NCBI GenBank assembly: GCA_018713145.1
Contig: DVFP01000019.1
Coordinates: 181,857 to 245,856, forward strand
Source of the DNA: Candidatus Scybalocola faecavium
GTDB taxonomy: Bacteria > Bacillota > Clostridia > Lachnospirales > Lachnospiraceae
DNA: 64,000 bases
Direction: 5' to 3'
Part shown: piece by piece, positions 1-10,107 of the stretch
Layout of the letters: each line of letters begins with the position of its first letter
Numbering within the stretch: the stretch's first letter is position 1
The notes under the pieces: model-generated
Told to the model about the DNA's origin: nothing
Database searches by the model: none
What the model saw: the letters and a program-made list of their open reading frames with translations, nothing else
Translations under genes and position numbers: made by a program

Positions 1-2
1 TT

Positions 3-2000
3 ATGAAAAAGCTTCCTTTTATTTGTGTGATCCTGGCAGTTATAGCCATTGTCATGGAATTGTTTTTATTTAATTTCCGCACCTTTGAATCCATGACGTT
101 TCCCCCGGTATCCGGCTACACTCTGACTGATGAAAAAGGACAGGCCGTAAATACCGGCCAAACTCTTGCCGCTGATAAAAATGGCAATGTGACCTTTTTT
201 GTGGAAAATATCAATGCCACGGTCCAAAATCTTTATCTGGACGTTTTTGCCCCTTTATCAGACAGTTCCAGCCTGTCCATCCAGCTTTACGCCAGAGATG
301 AAGGAAACAACCAGTATTATGACCTGCCTCAGATCACACTTTCCACGGTAAGAGAATCCGGCAAATACATCCGGCTGAATTTAAGCGGTAAGGCAAAAAG
401 CCTTCAGATCATTTTAAAAGATGTACCTGACGATACCATTATCCTTAAGGACATAGGATTAAACTGCCGCCGGCCCCTGGACTTTTCACCGGCCCGTCTG
501 GCTGCAGTGTACATTCTTTTGCTGATCCTGTTTGCAATCCGTCCTGCCTCTTCCATTTACCGGATCAAATACAGGATCCGCAGACCTGTCCAGACGGCTG
601 TAATCACCGGTCTTATGCTGGCAGAACTGGCTATTGCCTCCGGCATTGCCATGGGAAATACAACCTACTGTGACCCGCCCTGGGCACACCATTATCAATA
701 TCACGAGCTGGCTGTTTCTCTTACAGAAGGACACTTTTACCTGGATATTGAACCCTCCCAAGCGCTGCTGGATATGGAAAATCCTTACGATAACGGCCAG
801 AGGTCCCAGGATCATGTGGAGGCCCAGTGGGATACGGCATTTTATAACGGCAAATACTACTGCTATTTCGGCATACTGCCTGTGCTGGTCTATTATCTGC
901 CCTGGTATCTTTTCACCGGCACCGCATTTCCCACCTTTGTGGGCATTATCATTAACACAGCAGTGATCATCGCCGGTATAACCTGCCTTTTGCACCGGTT
1001 CATAAAAAGATATTTTAATCATATATCCTTTGGCGTGTTTCTCCTGCTCCAGACTTCCATGGTTTTAGGGTGCGGCGTCCTTTTATGTGTCCACCCTCCT
1101 ACCTTCTACAATATGCCCGGCTCCATGGCCCTGGCTCTCACCCTTTGGGGACTTTACTGCTGGATACGCGCTTTGGAGGGCAGGCCGGAAAAGGGTCAGG
1201 ACATAGACAAAGCGCTGCCGGCCGTGTGTCAGCCGGATACGCGTTTTCTGGCAGGCGGGGCTCTTCTTATGGCTTTAGTAGCGGCCTGCCGGCCTCAAAT
1301 GCTGGTGGGAAGCTTTCTGATCCTGCCGTTTTTCTGGCAGTATGTAAAGGAAAGCTTTTCCCGATCCGGGGAGCGAAAAGCATTGTTTATAAGGATCTTC
1401 TGGACAGCCCTGCCTTATGTGATCGTTGCCGGGCTGCTGATGTATTATAACTGGGCCCGTTTTGGCTCCCCCTTTGATTTTGGAGCCAACTATAACCTGA
1501 CTACCAATGATATGACTCACCGGGGCTTTCATTTAGATCGGCTGCCTTTTGGCTTATTTATGTATCTGATCCAGCCGCCGGAATTTACAGGAACATTTCC
1601 TTTTATGACCCCATCCCATATTGACACTAATTACCAGGGCACAACCATTATGGAAACCATGTACGGAGGATTTTTCTGGTTTAATCTGATCACCGGCGCC
1701 GTGCTGTTTATCCGTCAGGCAAAAAACAGCCTGAAAGAAAAAGGCTTGTGGGGTATTACTGTTTTGTCCCTTGTCATGGCAGTAGTGGTGGTATGCGCCG
1801 ACATTCAGATGGCCGGCATCCTTCAGCGCTATGGCTGTGACTTTGGTATCTTTTTCATGATCCCATCTGTCCTGATCCTAATGGCCCTCTACAACCGGGC
1901 CTGGAAAAAGCCGGCATTGAAAAAAGCCTTAACAAAAATATTTTTCCTGGTTTTTATAGGTACGGTTGTTGTCAATTTCTTTTGGGTTTTGGCAAAGTAA
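3..2000 (+). CDS. polytopic membrane protein, glycosyltransferase-like
   Basis: The product is a 665-residue integral membrane protein. A hydrophobic N-terminal segment is followed by an extracytoplasmic beta-rich stretch of about 140 residues (about 30-155), then about ten hydrophobic segments. A hydrophilic loop after the second membrane block contains acidic and aromatic residues (CDPPWAHHYQYHE). This layout resembles GT-C-fold (GT39/ArnT-like) lipid-linked sugar transferases, but I see no diagnostic motif, so the specific reaction is unknown. The start is only two bases into the window, so its ribosome binding site cannot be checked and the gene could begin further upstream. It converges on the solute-binding protein gene. 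Confidence 0.7.
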   Translation: MKKLPFICVILAVIAIVMELFLFNFRTFESMTFPPVSGYTLTDEKGQAVNTGQTLAADKNGNVTFFVENINATVQNLYLDVFAPLSDSSSLSIQLYARDEGNNQYYDLPQITLSTVRESGKYIRLNLSGKAKSLQIILKDVPDDTIILKDIGLNCRRPLDFSPARLAAVYILLLILFAIRPASSIYRIKYRIRRPVQTAVITGLMLAELAIASGIAMGNTTYCDPPWAHHYQYHELAVSLTEGHFYLDIEPSQALLDMENPYDNGQRSQDHVEAQWDTAFYNGKYYCYFGILPVLVYYLPWYLFTGTAFPTFVGIIINTAVIIAGITCLLHRFIKRYFNHISFGVFLLLQTSMVLGCGVLLCVHPPTFYNMPGSMALALTLWGLYCWIRALEGRPEKGQDIDKALPAVCQPDTRFLAGGALLMALVAACRPQMLVGSFLILPFFWQYVKESFSRSGERKALFIRIFWTALPYVIVAGLLMYYNWARFGSPFDFGANYNLTTNDMTHRGFHLDRLPFGLFMYLIQPPEFTGTFPFMTPSHIDTNYQGTTIMETMYGGFFWFNLITGAVLFIRQAKNSLKEKGLWGITVLSLVMAVVVVCADIQMAGILQRYGCDFGIFFMIPSVLILMALYNRAWKKPALKKALTKIFFLVFIGTVVVNFFWVLAK

Positions 2001-2040
2001 GGGGGCGGCCATATGGCTGCCCCCTGTACTTTATTTTTAT
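2001..2040 (+). terminator. rho-independent terminator after the membrane protein gene
   Basis: A GC-rich inverted repeat (GGGGGCGGCCAT / ATGGCTGCCCCC, one G-U pair) directly follows the stop codon. A T-rich stretch ending in TTATTTTTAT comes next. Confidence 0.75.
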
Positions 2041-2062
2041 AAAATTCTGCTGCATTTTACCA

Positions 2063-3880
2063 TTATTCGCCCAGATCAAAATTTTCTGCAGAGGCTCTTG
2101 CCTCATCGTAAAGCTCCTGGATCTCTGCAGCTGCCTGGTCATAATTTTTATCCTTTAAAGATTCCATGGCTTCTTTCTTAGCTGCGTCAAACTCTTCCTG
2201 AGTCGCTGCCATAATACATTTTACTCCCTGGACATTCATATACTGGTCGCACTGAGAAAGGATATTTAATGTATCCGCGCTGGGCGACTGAACCAGTGTG
2301 GTATAAAGGATATATTTGTTAATGGAATTTACATCTCCATTTTGCCACATTTCATAGAGAGCCTCGCCTGGGAAGGAAATTTCTGTGCCTAACTGCTGAG
2401 TATAATACTCACAGTAAGATTTATCCACATCTGTAAGATTTTCTACCTTCTGTTCATTGGATTTTAACAGGTTAGCAGTCCCGCCGTCAGAGAGAATCTG
2501 AAGCTCGGAAAAACCGCAAAGCTTATTATAGATCGTCACGCCGGTTGTTGTTGTATAATTGGAATCGGTCTTTGACATTTGAACAAACTCTTCTGTAGGC
2601 TGAGGATTACCGTTTTCATCATATTCCCAATGGGTGCCTTCCACACCGCTGTAGATCAGCCGTGCGCCTTCCTCAGAATTAAGAAAATCCAAAAGCTGAA
2701 TGGCCTTTTCCGGATGCTCGCAGTTGGTGGTAATAGCATTAGCGTAGTCAATACCGCTGCCTAAAGGTGCATTTGGTGTTACAATGCCGGAAATATATTC
2801 ATATCCGTCATAAGGAAGCTTTTCAAATCCCCAATCCTCATGTCCGTTAGCAATAAAGGTATCATTGATCGGATCCGACTGCCAGCTGGCGTAAGTCATA
2901 AGAACCTGGCCATTACTGCATTTTTCCCAATACTGGTCATTTTTCATTGTAAAAGCTTCCGGATCCAGGATTCCCATGTTGTACGCCTTGTTATAAAATT
3001 CCAGAGATTCCCAGAAGGCTTCACTGTTGTACATCGACTCAATCGTATCTGTCTCTACATTCAAAAGAGTACCGTTCGTCAGATCATTGTATCCCATTTC
3101 CCGCACATTAGCTAAATACCAGGGCCACAGTCCCCAATCACTCCATCCACTGATGGCATAAATGGTTTTTCCGTCAGCAAGATCCTGCTCCCGGGCATAA
3201 TCCTGCATCTGCTTTAATACATTCAGGAAATCATCCGTTGTTTTAATCTCCGGACATCCGATAGCTTCATAAATATCCCAGCGTACCATAATGCCTACAT
3301 TAGCAATAGTATAGCTAATGTCCGGATTTTCCTCGTCTGCAACATAAGCATTAACCGGAAGAAAATAGATTTTATCTTCCCCATTGCTGGCAAACTGCCT
3401 GGAATACTCAAGGCGCTGAGGAAAATTTTTCTTAATATTTTCTCCATACTCCTCGATCAGATCATCCAGTGCCAGCAAATGACCGCCGCTGATAAGGGTA
3501 CTGGAATCAACCCCCTGCTGAGCCGGGTTTGTATAAATAATATCCGGCAGATCGCCCCCGGCTACAAGAAGGCTAAACTTCTGGGAATCCCCCTGGACAA
3601 TATCCATCTTGATCCCAAGCTTCTCTTCAATGGCTTTTGCCACATCATTATCCTGGATTCCCGGAGACATAACCTCCGAATTCCAAATCGTTAAAGTTAC
3701 CACCTCATCATCAGAAACGGCATCATTTCCGGCCGAACTTTCTCCGGAAGTATTTGTATCGGCTGCATCTGCAACACCGCTTTCCGAACCTTCGGAATTT
3801 CCGCATCCGGCCATGGATGCTGTAAGCAGCATCGTTAACCCCATTGTCAATGCTGTTGCCATGATCGTTCTTTTTTTCAT
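2063..3880 (-). CDS. sugar ABC transporter solute-binding lipoprotein
   Basis: This 605-residue protein is the extracellular binding component of a family 1 carbohydrate ABC transporter. It has a Lys-Lys N-terminus, a hydrophobic signal and a lipobox (SMAGC) at about residues 22-26, followed by a Ser/Asp/Glu-rich linker typical of Gram-positive lipoproteins. The body has the LplA-like pattern (TLTIWNSE near the start, repeated aromatic residues). It lies last in the minus-strand run, behind two LplB/LplC-type permeases and a dehydrogenase, and is inferred to serve them. The ribosome binding site AAGGAGAG precedes the ATG. No ATP-binding subunit is encoded nearby, so a shared MsmX-type ATPase probably energises the system. 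The substrate is unknown; an oligosaccharide is likely. Confidence 0.9.
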   Translation of the reverse strand: MKKRTIMATALTMGLTMLLTASMAGCGNSEGSESGVADAADTNTSGESSAGNDAVSDDEVVTLTIWNSEVMSPGIQDNDVAKAIEEKLGIKMDIVQGDSQKFSLLVAGGDLPDIIYTNPAQQGVDSSTLISGGHLLALDDLIEEYGENIKKNFPQRLEYSRQFASNGEDKIYFLPVNAYVADEENPDISYTIANVGIMVRWDIYEAIGCPEIKTTDDFLNVLKQMQDYAREQDLADGKTIYAISGWSDWGLWPWYLANVREMGYNDLTNGTLLNVETDTIESMYNSEAFWESLEFYNKAYNMGILDPEAFTMKNDQYWEKCSNGQVLMTYASWQSDPINDTFIANGHEDWGFEKLPYDGYEYISGIVTPNAPLGSGIDYANAITTNCEHPEKAIQLLDFLNSEEGARLIYSGVEGTHWEYDENGNPQPTEEFVQMSKTDSNYTTTTGVTIYNKLCGFSELQILSDGGTANLLKSNEQKVENLTDVDKSYCEYYTQQLGTEISFPGEALYEMWQNGDVNSINKYILYTTLVQSPSADTLNILSQCDQYMNVQGVKCIMAATQEEFDAAKKEAMESLKDKNYDQAAAEIQELYDEARASAENFDLGE

Positions 3881-3965
3881 ATCCTTCTCTCCTTTTTATT
3901 CTTATTTATGCTGTAACCTACAGTATAAAAGTCATCCCTTTTAGAACATTGTTTTTAAACACTCG

Positions 3966-4991
3966 TTATTTTTGAACATCAATCAAAACCTTCATCGTAG
4001 TTTCCCGATGATTGTCAATAAACTGATACGCTTCCAGATAATCTTTAAAAGCAAAATGTTTTGAGATCAGCGGAACAAGGTGTACCTTGCCTTCCGATGC
4101 CAGACGTATAGCATCATCATAATCATCGCTGCGGTACATCATAGAACTTTTTATATCCAGCTCATGGTCATTAACAACTGCCAGATCAACGGATGCCATC
4201 TCTGAAAATACAGCAACTAAAATAATCGTGCTTCCTTTTCGGGCATAGGCAATAGCCTGTCCCATAGACACATTATTTCCGGCGCAGTCATAGATCAGAT
4301 CCGCTTTATCCGGTCCGAAAAACCGGTCGACAGCCTGGCCAAAATCTGTATTTTTCGTATTCACGCACAGACCAATGCCACATTCTTCTGCCTTTTTTAA
4401 ACGCCAATCGCTCACATCCGTAATCATTACCTGAGATGCTCCCATACCAAGAGCGGTCTGAGCCACCAGATTTCCAATAGGGCCGGCCCCAATGACAATC
4501 ACCTTTTTCCCGGACACATCGCCTGCCTGTTTTACAGCATGGACGGCCACAGCCATAGGCTCGATCAAAGCCCCCTCATCATACGTCATCGTCTCAGGCA
4601 AAGGCGTCACCTTGGAAGCATCCACGGCAAAATATCCGGAAGCTGCACCAGTGGTCTGGAATCCCATAACTTTAAGCTCTTCACATAAATTATACTTTCC
4701 GTGACGGCAGGGCCAGCATTTTCCGCAAACTACCTGGGGTTGAATGGTCACCTTCTGTCCCACATGCAGATCTTTCACGCCTTCCCCCAAAGCGGTGATC
4801 TGCCCCGATACCTCATGCCCCTGAGTGACTGGGTATTTGGTAAACGGATGTTTTCCGTGATATACATGAATATCAGAGCCGCAGATGCCGATCTCCATAA
4901 TTTTTATCAGCACCTGTCCCTCTCCGGCCTCCGGAACAGGAACCTGATGGAACTCAATCTTTCCCGGCGCTGTCATTACCTGCAAAAGCAT
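3966..4991 (-). CDS. zinc-dependent alcohol/polyol dehydrogenase
   Basis: A 341-residue medium-chain dehydrogenase of the sorbitol/threonine dehydrogenase group. The catalytic zinc segment (GICGSDIHVYHG, then GHEVSG) is at about residues 35-68. The structural zinc lobe (CGKCWPCRHGKYNLC) is at about 90-105. The Rossmann dinucleotide motif GAGPIG is at about 168. It would oxidise a sugar alcohol or secondary alcohol with NAD(P). The tracked ORF begins nine bases earlier at GTG; I prefer the ATG here because GGAGG lies at ideal distance. It sits between the permeases and the binding protein, 13 bases after the upstream permease stop, so it is probably co-transcribed with sugar uptake. The exact substrate cannot be read from the sequence. 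Confidence 0.85.
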   Translation of the reverse strand: MLLQVMTAPGKIEFHQVPVPEAGEGQVLIKIMEIGICGSDIHVYHGKHPFTKYPVTQGHEVSGQITALGEGVKDLHVGQKVTIQPQVVCGKCWPCRHGKYNLCEELKVMGFQTTGAASGYFAVDASKVTPLPETMTYDEGALIEPMAVAVHAVKQAGDVSGKKVIVIGAGPIGNLVAQTALGMGASQVMITDVSDWRLKKAEECGIGLCVNTKNTDFGQAVDRFFGPDKADLIYDCAGNNVSMGQAIAYARKGSTIILVAVFSEMASVDLAVVNDHELDIKSSMMYRSDDYDDAIRLASEGKVHLVPLISKHFAFKDYLEAYQFIDNHRETTMKVLIDVQK

Positions 4992-5012
4992 ATCTTTCAC
5001 CTCCTGCTATTT

Positions 5013-5909
5013 TTAACCTTTCACCGCACCAAGCATAATGCCTTTAACAAAATATTTCTGTAAAAATGGATATACAAATAAAATCGGAATCACAACAACC
5101 ATGGTAATACACATTTTCACTGATGTAGGGGTAATAGAACTCATAACCGCCGAAGCGTCAATGGCCGAGCTGGTCATCCCCTGAAAACGGTTGGCCTGGT
5201 TCAGATAATTGTACAATACCATCTGAAGCGTCTGAAGCCTGGCATCCGATACAAGGAAATAATTATCTGTCCACTGATTCCACTGGCCCACTAAAGAATA
5301 TACCCCAATAGTAGCCACAATAGGTTTGGACAAAGGAAAAACGATCTTACTGAAAATGGTAAAAATCCCCGCTCCGTCAATTTTTGCGGATTCTTCCAGT
5401 TCCCTTGGAAGAGATTCCATATACGTTTTTAGCAGGATCACATAATAAGCCGTAACAATACCCGGAACAATATAAAGCAGGAAATTATTCTGAAGATGAT
5501 AGGCCTTCATGGTCATATACCATGGGATCAGGCCGGCGTTTAAGTACATGGTCAAAATCACAAAGCGGTAGATAAATTTCCTTCCATACATTTTATCGTT
5601 AGTCACCAGGTAAGCGAAGAAGGACGATCCTGCAATCGTCAGGATGGTGGCCAAAATAGTGCGGGCCACGGAAATCAGGAAAGCACTGGGAATATCATTA
5701 AGCATAAAGATTCCTTTATAAGTGTCCAGGCTAAAGCCTGCCGGAAGTAAAAACAGTCCCTTGGATGCCTCCTGTGGATCGCTGATGGAATAAATCAGCA
5801 CATAGTAAAACGGATAAATACAAACAATGGTCAGAAGCACGCATACAGCGTACATGATCACTGTAGACAGCCGATGGCCAAAGGAATGACGGGCCTTCTT
5901 TTTCTTCAT
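5013..5909 (-). CDS. carbohydrate ABC transporter permease, LplC/YtcP type
   Basis: This 298-residue membrane protein is one of two permease subunits of a sugar ABC importer. It has about six hydrophobic segments and the inner-membrane EAA-type loop in the form ELEESAKIDGAGIFTIF, which contacts the ATPase. The ending (KGIMLGAVKG) is characteristic of LplC-type permeases. The gene follows its partner permease by 12 bases and is 21 bases upstream of the dehydrogenase, so one transcript is likely. The ribosome binding site is a G-rich GGGGGA. Partner subunits are the upstream permease and the downstream lipoprotein. Confidence 0.93.
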   Translation of the reverse strand: MKKKKARHSFGHRLSTVIMYAVCVLLTIVCIYPFYYVLIYSISDPQEASKGLFLLPAGFSLDTYKGIFMLNDIPSAFLISVARTILATILTIAGSSFFAYLVTNDKMYGRKFIYRFVILTMYLNAGLIPWYMTMKAYHLQNNFLLYIVPGIVTAYYVILLKTYMESLPRELEESAKIDGAGIFTIFSKIVFPLSKPIVATIGVYSLVGQWNQWTDNYFLVSDARLQTLQMVLYNYLNQANRFQGMTSSAIDASAVMSSITPTSVKMCITMVVVIPILFVYPFLQKYFVKGIMLGAVKG

Positions 5910-5921
5910 AGCAAATCCCCC

Positions 5922-6869
5922 CTATACAATGGACTGTCCCCTCAGCCGTTTGGAAAATGTATTTGCTGAAAACAGCAGGATCACACTGATAATGGTCTTA
6001 AACATTCCAAGGGCCACAGACTGAGGATAGTCATTGGTCAATACACCGATCTTATAAACATAATAGTCCAGCACCTCCAGCTTATCTGCTGTAAGAGCGT
6101 TGTAAAATACAAAATACTGGTCAAAGCCATTGCTGAGCATATTGGAAATGGCTAAAAGAAGGAGCACAAAAAATGTAGAATACAATCCTGGAACCGTCAC
6201 ATGCAAAATCGTCTGGAGGCGATTTGCCCCATCTACATGGGCGGCATCGTAAAGCTCCGCATCAATACCGGCAATGGAAGCGATATAAATAATAGCGCTC
6301 CACCCTAAAGTTTTCCATGTTCCTAAAGCCCACATATAAGTCCATGCAATTTTATTGTTTCCCATAATATTTACAGTGACATCTACCCCCATCATACGGA
6401 ACAGGGAATTAAACATACCATCGCTAGAAAACATGGCAAATGCCAGTGTAAAAACAACGATCCAGCTAATAAAGTTGGGAAGGGTCGTCAGAGTCTGAAC
6501 GATCTTGCGAAATTTGGAATTTTTAATCTCATTTAAAATAATTGCAAAAATCACCGGAAGGGGTGAGGCTAACAATCCCATACCGCTTAAAACCAGGGTA
6601 TTTCTTAATACCCGGAACAGCTCATCCCGATTCTGCCAGATCTTTGCAAAAACGTCCAATCCTACAAACTGGCAGTCTGCCAGGGACAGCCCCGGACGGT
6701 AGTCAAAAAATGCATATCCCCATCCCCCCAATGGTACATAACTGAACATAAAAACAAAAATAACAAAGGGCAGTGCCAGCAAAAGAAGCTTTAAGCCTTC
6801 GCTCATTTTTCTCTTCTTTTTTTCTGCCATGGGCTTTACTGCGCCTGCCTGCGAGCTCATGCCAGCCAT
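5922..6869 (-). CDS. carbohydrate ABC transporter permease, LplB type
   Basis: A 315-residue permease with about six membrane segments. The EAA loop reads ELYDAAHVDGANRLQTILHV, typical of LplB/UgpA-like subunits. The tracked ORF starts 33 bases earlier, but the internal ATG chosen here has GGAGGAGG seven bases upstream, whereas the earlier ATG has no such site. The basic N-terminus (EKKKRKM) precedes the first membrane helix. It is the first gene after the kinase gene, with an AT-rich gap of about 180 bases that could hold a promoter, though I see no convincing -35/-10 pair. YesM/YesN-type systems commonly control adjacent transporters of this class. Confidence 0.92.
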   Translation of the reverse strand: MAGMSSQAGAVKPMAEKKKRKMSEGLKLLLLALPFVIFVFMFSYVPLGGWGYAFFDYRPGLSLADCQFVGLDVFAKIWQNRDELFRVLRNTLVLSGMGLLASPLPVIFAIILNEIKNSKFRKIVQTLTTLPNFISWIVVFTLAFAMFSSDGMFNSLFRMMGVDVTVNIMGNNKIAWTYMWALGTWKTLGWSAIIYIASIAGIDAELYDAAHVDGANRLQTILHVTVPGLYSTFFVLLLLAISNMLSNGFDQYFVFYNALTADKLEVLDYYVYKIGVLTNDYPQSVALGMFKTIISVILLFSANTFSKRLRGQSIV

Positions 6870-7048
6870 AAAAAAACCTCCTCCATAAATTTGTTGTGTC
6901 ATTTATTAATGCTATTTTAAGAAAAAAAGTCATTTCTCACCATAAAAAATATTCTCTTTTTCTTTCCATAATTATGATAACAACTTTCCTTATGAAGGAG
7001 TTTTTATATTAAATTCATATTTCTTGTACTATTTTACGATGAAAGCGA

Positions 7049-8890
7049 TCATTTAATGATCTTAAGGAGCATTTCCAAGTGGGTCCCCTGGCCTTCCTGG
7101 CTGGTGATCCGGATACCGTAGTCCGGACCAAAATAAAGCTGCAGCCTCCGATGGACATTGACAATGCCAATATGACCTTTTTTCAGGGATTTATCCTTTT
7201 CACTATTTTTCAGATTTTTTTTCAGTTCTTCCAGTTTTTGGGGCGAAATCCCCTGGCCATTGTCTGAAATGTGGACTAAAAGATTCTCGCCGGACTGCTC
7301 TGCTTTCAGAGAAATGATCCCCATCCCCTCACTTTGCTCAAATCCGTGAGTGATGGCATTCTCAAGAAGGGGTTGCAGAACAAACTTTAATATTTGACAT
7401 TCCCGAAGTTCATCCGGAATATCATAGGTGACACGGATACCATTGCCAAAACGGTAATTCATGATCTTGATATAATTTTCCAGAAAATCTATTTCCTCTC
7501 CAATGGTCCAAAACTGACTGTCGCTGCGAAACATAGGTGCCAGCATATTTCCCAGGGCCGTCACAGCTTCGGTAATGGTCTGGGACTGAATGATCATGGC
7601 CATATATTTAATATTGCTCAAGGTATTAAAGAGAAAATGTGGATTGATCTGCATTTTTAAAGCTTCCAGCTCCATGGTCCGCTTTTCATTTTCCACGGTC
7701 TGGATCCTGTGAATCAGGTGGGAAATACTGTCAGACATTTTATTAAACTGTCTTCCTAAAAGCCCCAGCTCATTACGGCAGTTTTCATCCAGGTGCTCCC
7801 CTACCTCGCCTTTTTCCATCCGGTGCATAGCCTGACGGAGCGCATCCAGAGGACGCATCAAACGATACAGCCAGTAAAAAGATATGGATACGGCCGCAAT
7901 AATAGCAATAATGAAAATAATCAGGAACCAGTCTCTAAGCTGATTAATATCCTGATAAACGCTTTCTAAAGATACTTCTGAAATCATATACCAGCCCGGG
8001 GTGGACAGATAACTGAAATTCACCTGCATCCCGTCACGTATAAAATAATCGTTTTCTATATCTGGTGAAATATCTGAAAAAACCTGGGCCATCTGACCGA
8101 TCTGAGTCTCATCCTCATGAACCAGGATTTCTCCCTGGGTATTCACCAAATAACTTTTCCTTATATTTCTTTCATCAGACTTGGTAATCAGATCCGCCAG
8201 AGCGCTCTCTTCCACGTTAACGATCAAAGTGCCTCTATGTATTCCGCCGGAATTAAAGCTCCGTGCCGCAGTAATACACGGAACATCATAGACACCTTCC
8301 GGATCGTTAAGCTTTTCCACATAAAAATCCGATAAAAGGTATCCTCCCAGCCAGTGGGTCTTTGTAATGTCGGACCGGACCAATTCTTCAATTCCCATTG
8401 CATAGTAATCCAGCGTTTTCCCATCCCGGGCCTTTACATAATTTCCACGCTCGGTTACCCCTAAAGCCGTTCCATCACTGCCAAAATAAAAGACCGATAA
8501 AATCGCTTCATTATTGCTCATAATGGACGCAATATCATCAAACACTGCCCGGGCAGCCATAATGGATGTAAAGTCATTTTCCCAGCCGCCTCTGTTTATA
8601 TAATCCTGAATATCCCAGGTCAGAGTCAAAAGCTTTGCATCTTTATCCACATCATCCATAAAGGCTTCGATATTATATTCATTTTGGGCAAAATATTGGC
8701 TTGTAATATTTGCTGACTGTTCCTGCAAAAGTTTTTTTGCCTGCTGATAAGTTGTCAGGAAAACAAAGGCAAGAACACAGGAAATTGTCACGACAAACAC
8801 CAAGATCAACTGGTTCCGAAGCCTCGGCCCAAAGGATTGCATAGACTTTTTTAAGTTTTTTCTTTTCAAAAAACGGATCACTGGCCACAT
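7049..8890 (-). CDS. YesM-type sensor histidine kinase
   Basis: A 613-residue membrane kinase. A transmembrane helix lies at about residues 27-47, an extracytoplasmic dCache-like sensor at about 50-300, and a second helix at about 310-335. A HAMP region, the phosphoacceptor motif (INPHFLFNTL) at about 410 and an HATPase domain with DNGQGI follow. This is the usual order for YesM/LytS-type kinases that sense extracellular sugars. The start codon overlaps the stop of the response regulator remnant (TGATG) and follows AAAGGAG, so translational coupling is expected. The kinase looks intact although its partner regulator has lost an internal segment. Confidence 0.9.
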   Translation of the reverse strand: MWPVIRFLKRKNLKKSMQSFGPRLRNQLILVFVVTISCVLAFVFLTTYQQAKKLLQEQSANITSQYFAQNEYNIEAFMDDVDKDAKLLTLTWDIQDYINRGGWENDFTSIMAARAVFDDIASIMSNNEAILSVFYFGSDGTALGVTERGNYVKARDGKTLDYYAMGIEELVRSDITKTHWLGGYLLSDFYVEKLNDPEGVYDVPCITAARSFNSGGIHRGTLIVNVEESALADLITKSDERNIRKSYLVNTQGEILVHEDETQIGQMAQVFSDISPDIENDYFIRDGMQVNFSYLSTPGWYMISEVSLESVYQDINQLRDWFLIIFIIAIIAAVSISFYWLYRLMRPLDALRQAMHRMEKGEVGEHLDENCRNELGLLGRQFNKMSDSISHLIHRIQTVENEKRTMELEALKMQINPHFLFNTLSNIKYMAMIIQSQTITEAVTALGNMLAPMFRSDSQFWTIGEEIDFLENYIKIMNYRFGNGIRVTYDIPDELRECQILKFVLQPLLENAITHGFEQSEGMGIISLKAEQSGENLLVHISDNGQGISPQKLEELKKNLKNSEKDKSLKKGHIGIVNVHRRLQLYFGPDYGIRITSQEGQGTHLEMLLKIIK

Positions 8891-9970
8891 CAGATCTCCT
8901 TTCTCTGGTCATGTCTGCGATATTCATTGGGAGACATGCCCATCATCTTTTTAAAGCACCGGCTAAAATAGCTTTCATCAGAAAAGCCTACTTTTTCCGC
9001 AATCTCATAGGATTTTAAATGGGTTGTGCGCATAAGCGAAGCCGCTTTTTGTATACGGAATTTCATAATATAATTCATCAGATTCATTCCCATTTCCCAC
9101 ATAAAACTTTATATCCAAAGCATTCCGGCACTTCAGATACATATCCGGCAGATGTTCAATGCCGTCATAAACGCCGCTGATCCCAAAAGATACAGAAGCT
9201 TTATAATATTGGGCAAGCCTGCGGCGAATTTTATCCAGCCGATCCGTAAACTGGAGGCGGGCGATATGAGAATGAACCTGGGATTTCCTTGAGGAAAGGA
9301 TGAGAAAACGTTTACCTTCCAAATAAATACACAATCCGCGGCCATCCTTTTCCAGCAATTCCCGAATGATGTTTAAAATAGCAGAAATCACCAAACTGCC
9401 ATGGCTATCCTCCAGATATTCGCATACTGCGTCAAAATTATCCAGCTCCATAACTGCCATGGCCAGATTTATATCATCTAAAGGCAGTTTGGAAAACTGC
9501 TGTCGGTCCAGTACATGATAAAACACATAGTTTTTAACGATCTTCTCCTGCCATGCATCAGACGTTTTCATTCCATTGGACGAAGGTTTTAGATCTTCCA
9601 GTTCCATTTTAACTCGCGAAAGAATATTTTCCATTTCCGCAGGCGTCATAGTCAGCTTTAAAATATAGTCTGATACGCCAAAAGAGATTGCCTGTTTAGC
9701 CAAAGCAAACTCTTCCAGTACGGTTAAAATAATGATTCTTGTCCGCTTATCCTTCTCCCGGATCTTTTGGATCAGCTCCATACCGTCCATAATGGGCATT
9801 TTTATATCCGTGATCACAATGTCCGGATGATACATCTCCCATGCCTCTAACGCCTGTTTCCCGTTGGCACAGTCTGCCACCACTTCCATGCCAAGCGCTT
9901 CCCAGTGTACCGACATTTTAACCCCCAGTCGGACAAACATTTCATCCTCCGCAATAATTACTTTATACAT
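8890..9970 (-). pseudogene. YesN-type response regulator, internally deleted and frameshifted
   Basis: The N-terminus is an intact receiver domain (phospho-Asp in DIVITDIKMPIMDG, about residue 55). A YesN-type middle region runs to about residue 294 (ALDIKFYVGNG). After that the frame ends in nonsense (NESDELYYEIP). In a second frame the same DNA encodes the second half of an AraC DNA-binding domain (from GMNLMNYI through VGFSDESYFSRCFKK). Intact relatives are about 500-540 residues; the two parts here total about 360. Roughly 160 residues, including the first helix-turn-helix, are missing and the frames do not match. The stop still overlaps the start of yesM, as in an intact operon. A sequencing or assembly error could explain a frameshift but not the missing half domain. 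Confidence 0.85.
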
Positions 9971-9996
9971 AAACTCACCCCATATTCTGTCTGTCT

Positions 9997-10026
9997 ATTG
10001 TACCATGACTCCTCCACGCGCCACAA
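9997..10026 (-). promoter_or_regulatory. candidate promoter for the YesN/YesM genes
   Basis: On the minus strand TTGTGG and TACAAT are 18 bases apart, and the -10 is preceded by TGG, an extended -10 feature. It lies about 30 bases upstream of the regulator start. Inferred from sequence only. Confidence 0.45.
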
Positions 10027-10052
10027 GGCTGTTTTGCACTGCAAAACAGCCT
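10026..10052 (-). terminator. hairpin between fucosidase and regulator genes
   Basis: A perfect 13-base inverted repeat (AGGCTGTTTTGCA / TGCAAAACAGCCT) lies downstream of the fucosidase stop. No T-run follows on either strand, so termination is uncertain; RNA processing or 3'-end stabilisation is possible. Confidence 0.35.
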
Positions 10053-10107
10053 GGATTATATGCGCTTATCGCCTCCTGCGTCCTTTCAATAAAATAAGCG
10101 CTGTTTT

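Noticed and set aside
486-1022. 178-codon minus-strand ORF opposite the first membrane protein
   Set aside because: Shadow ORF; the + strand encodes a consistent multi-helix membrane protein.
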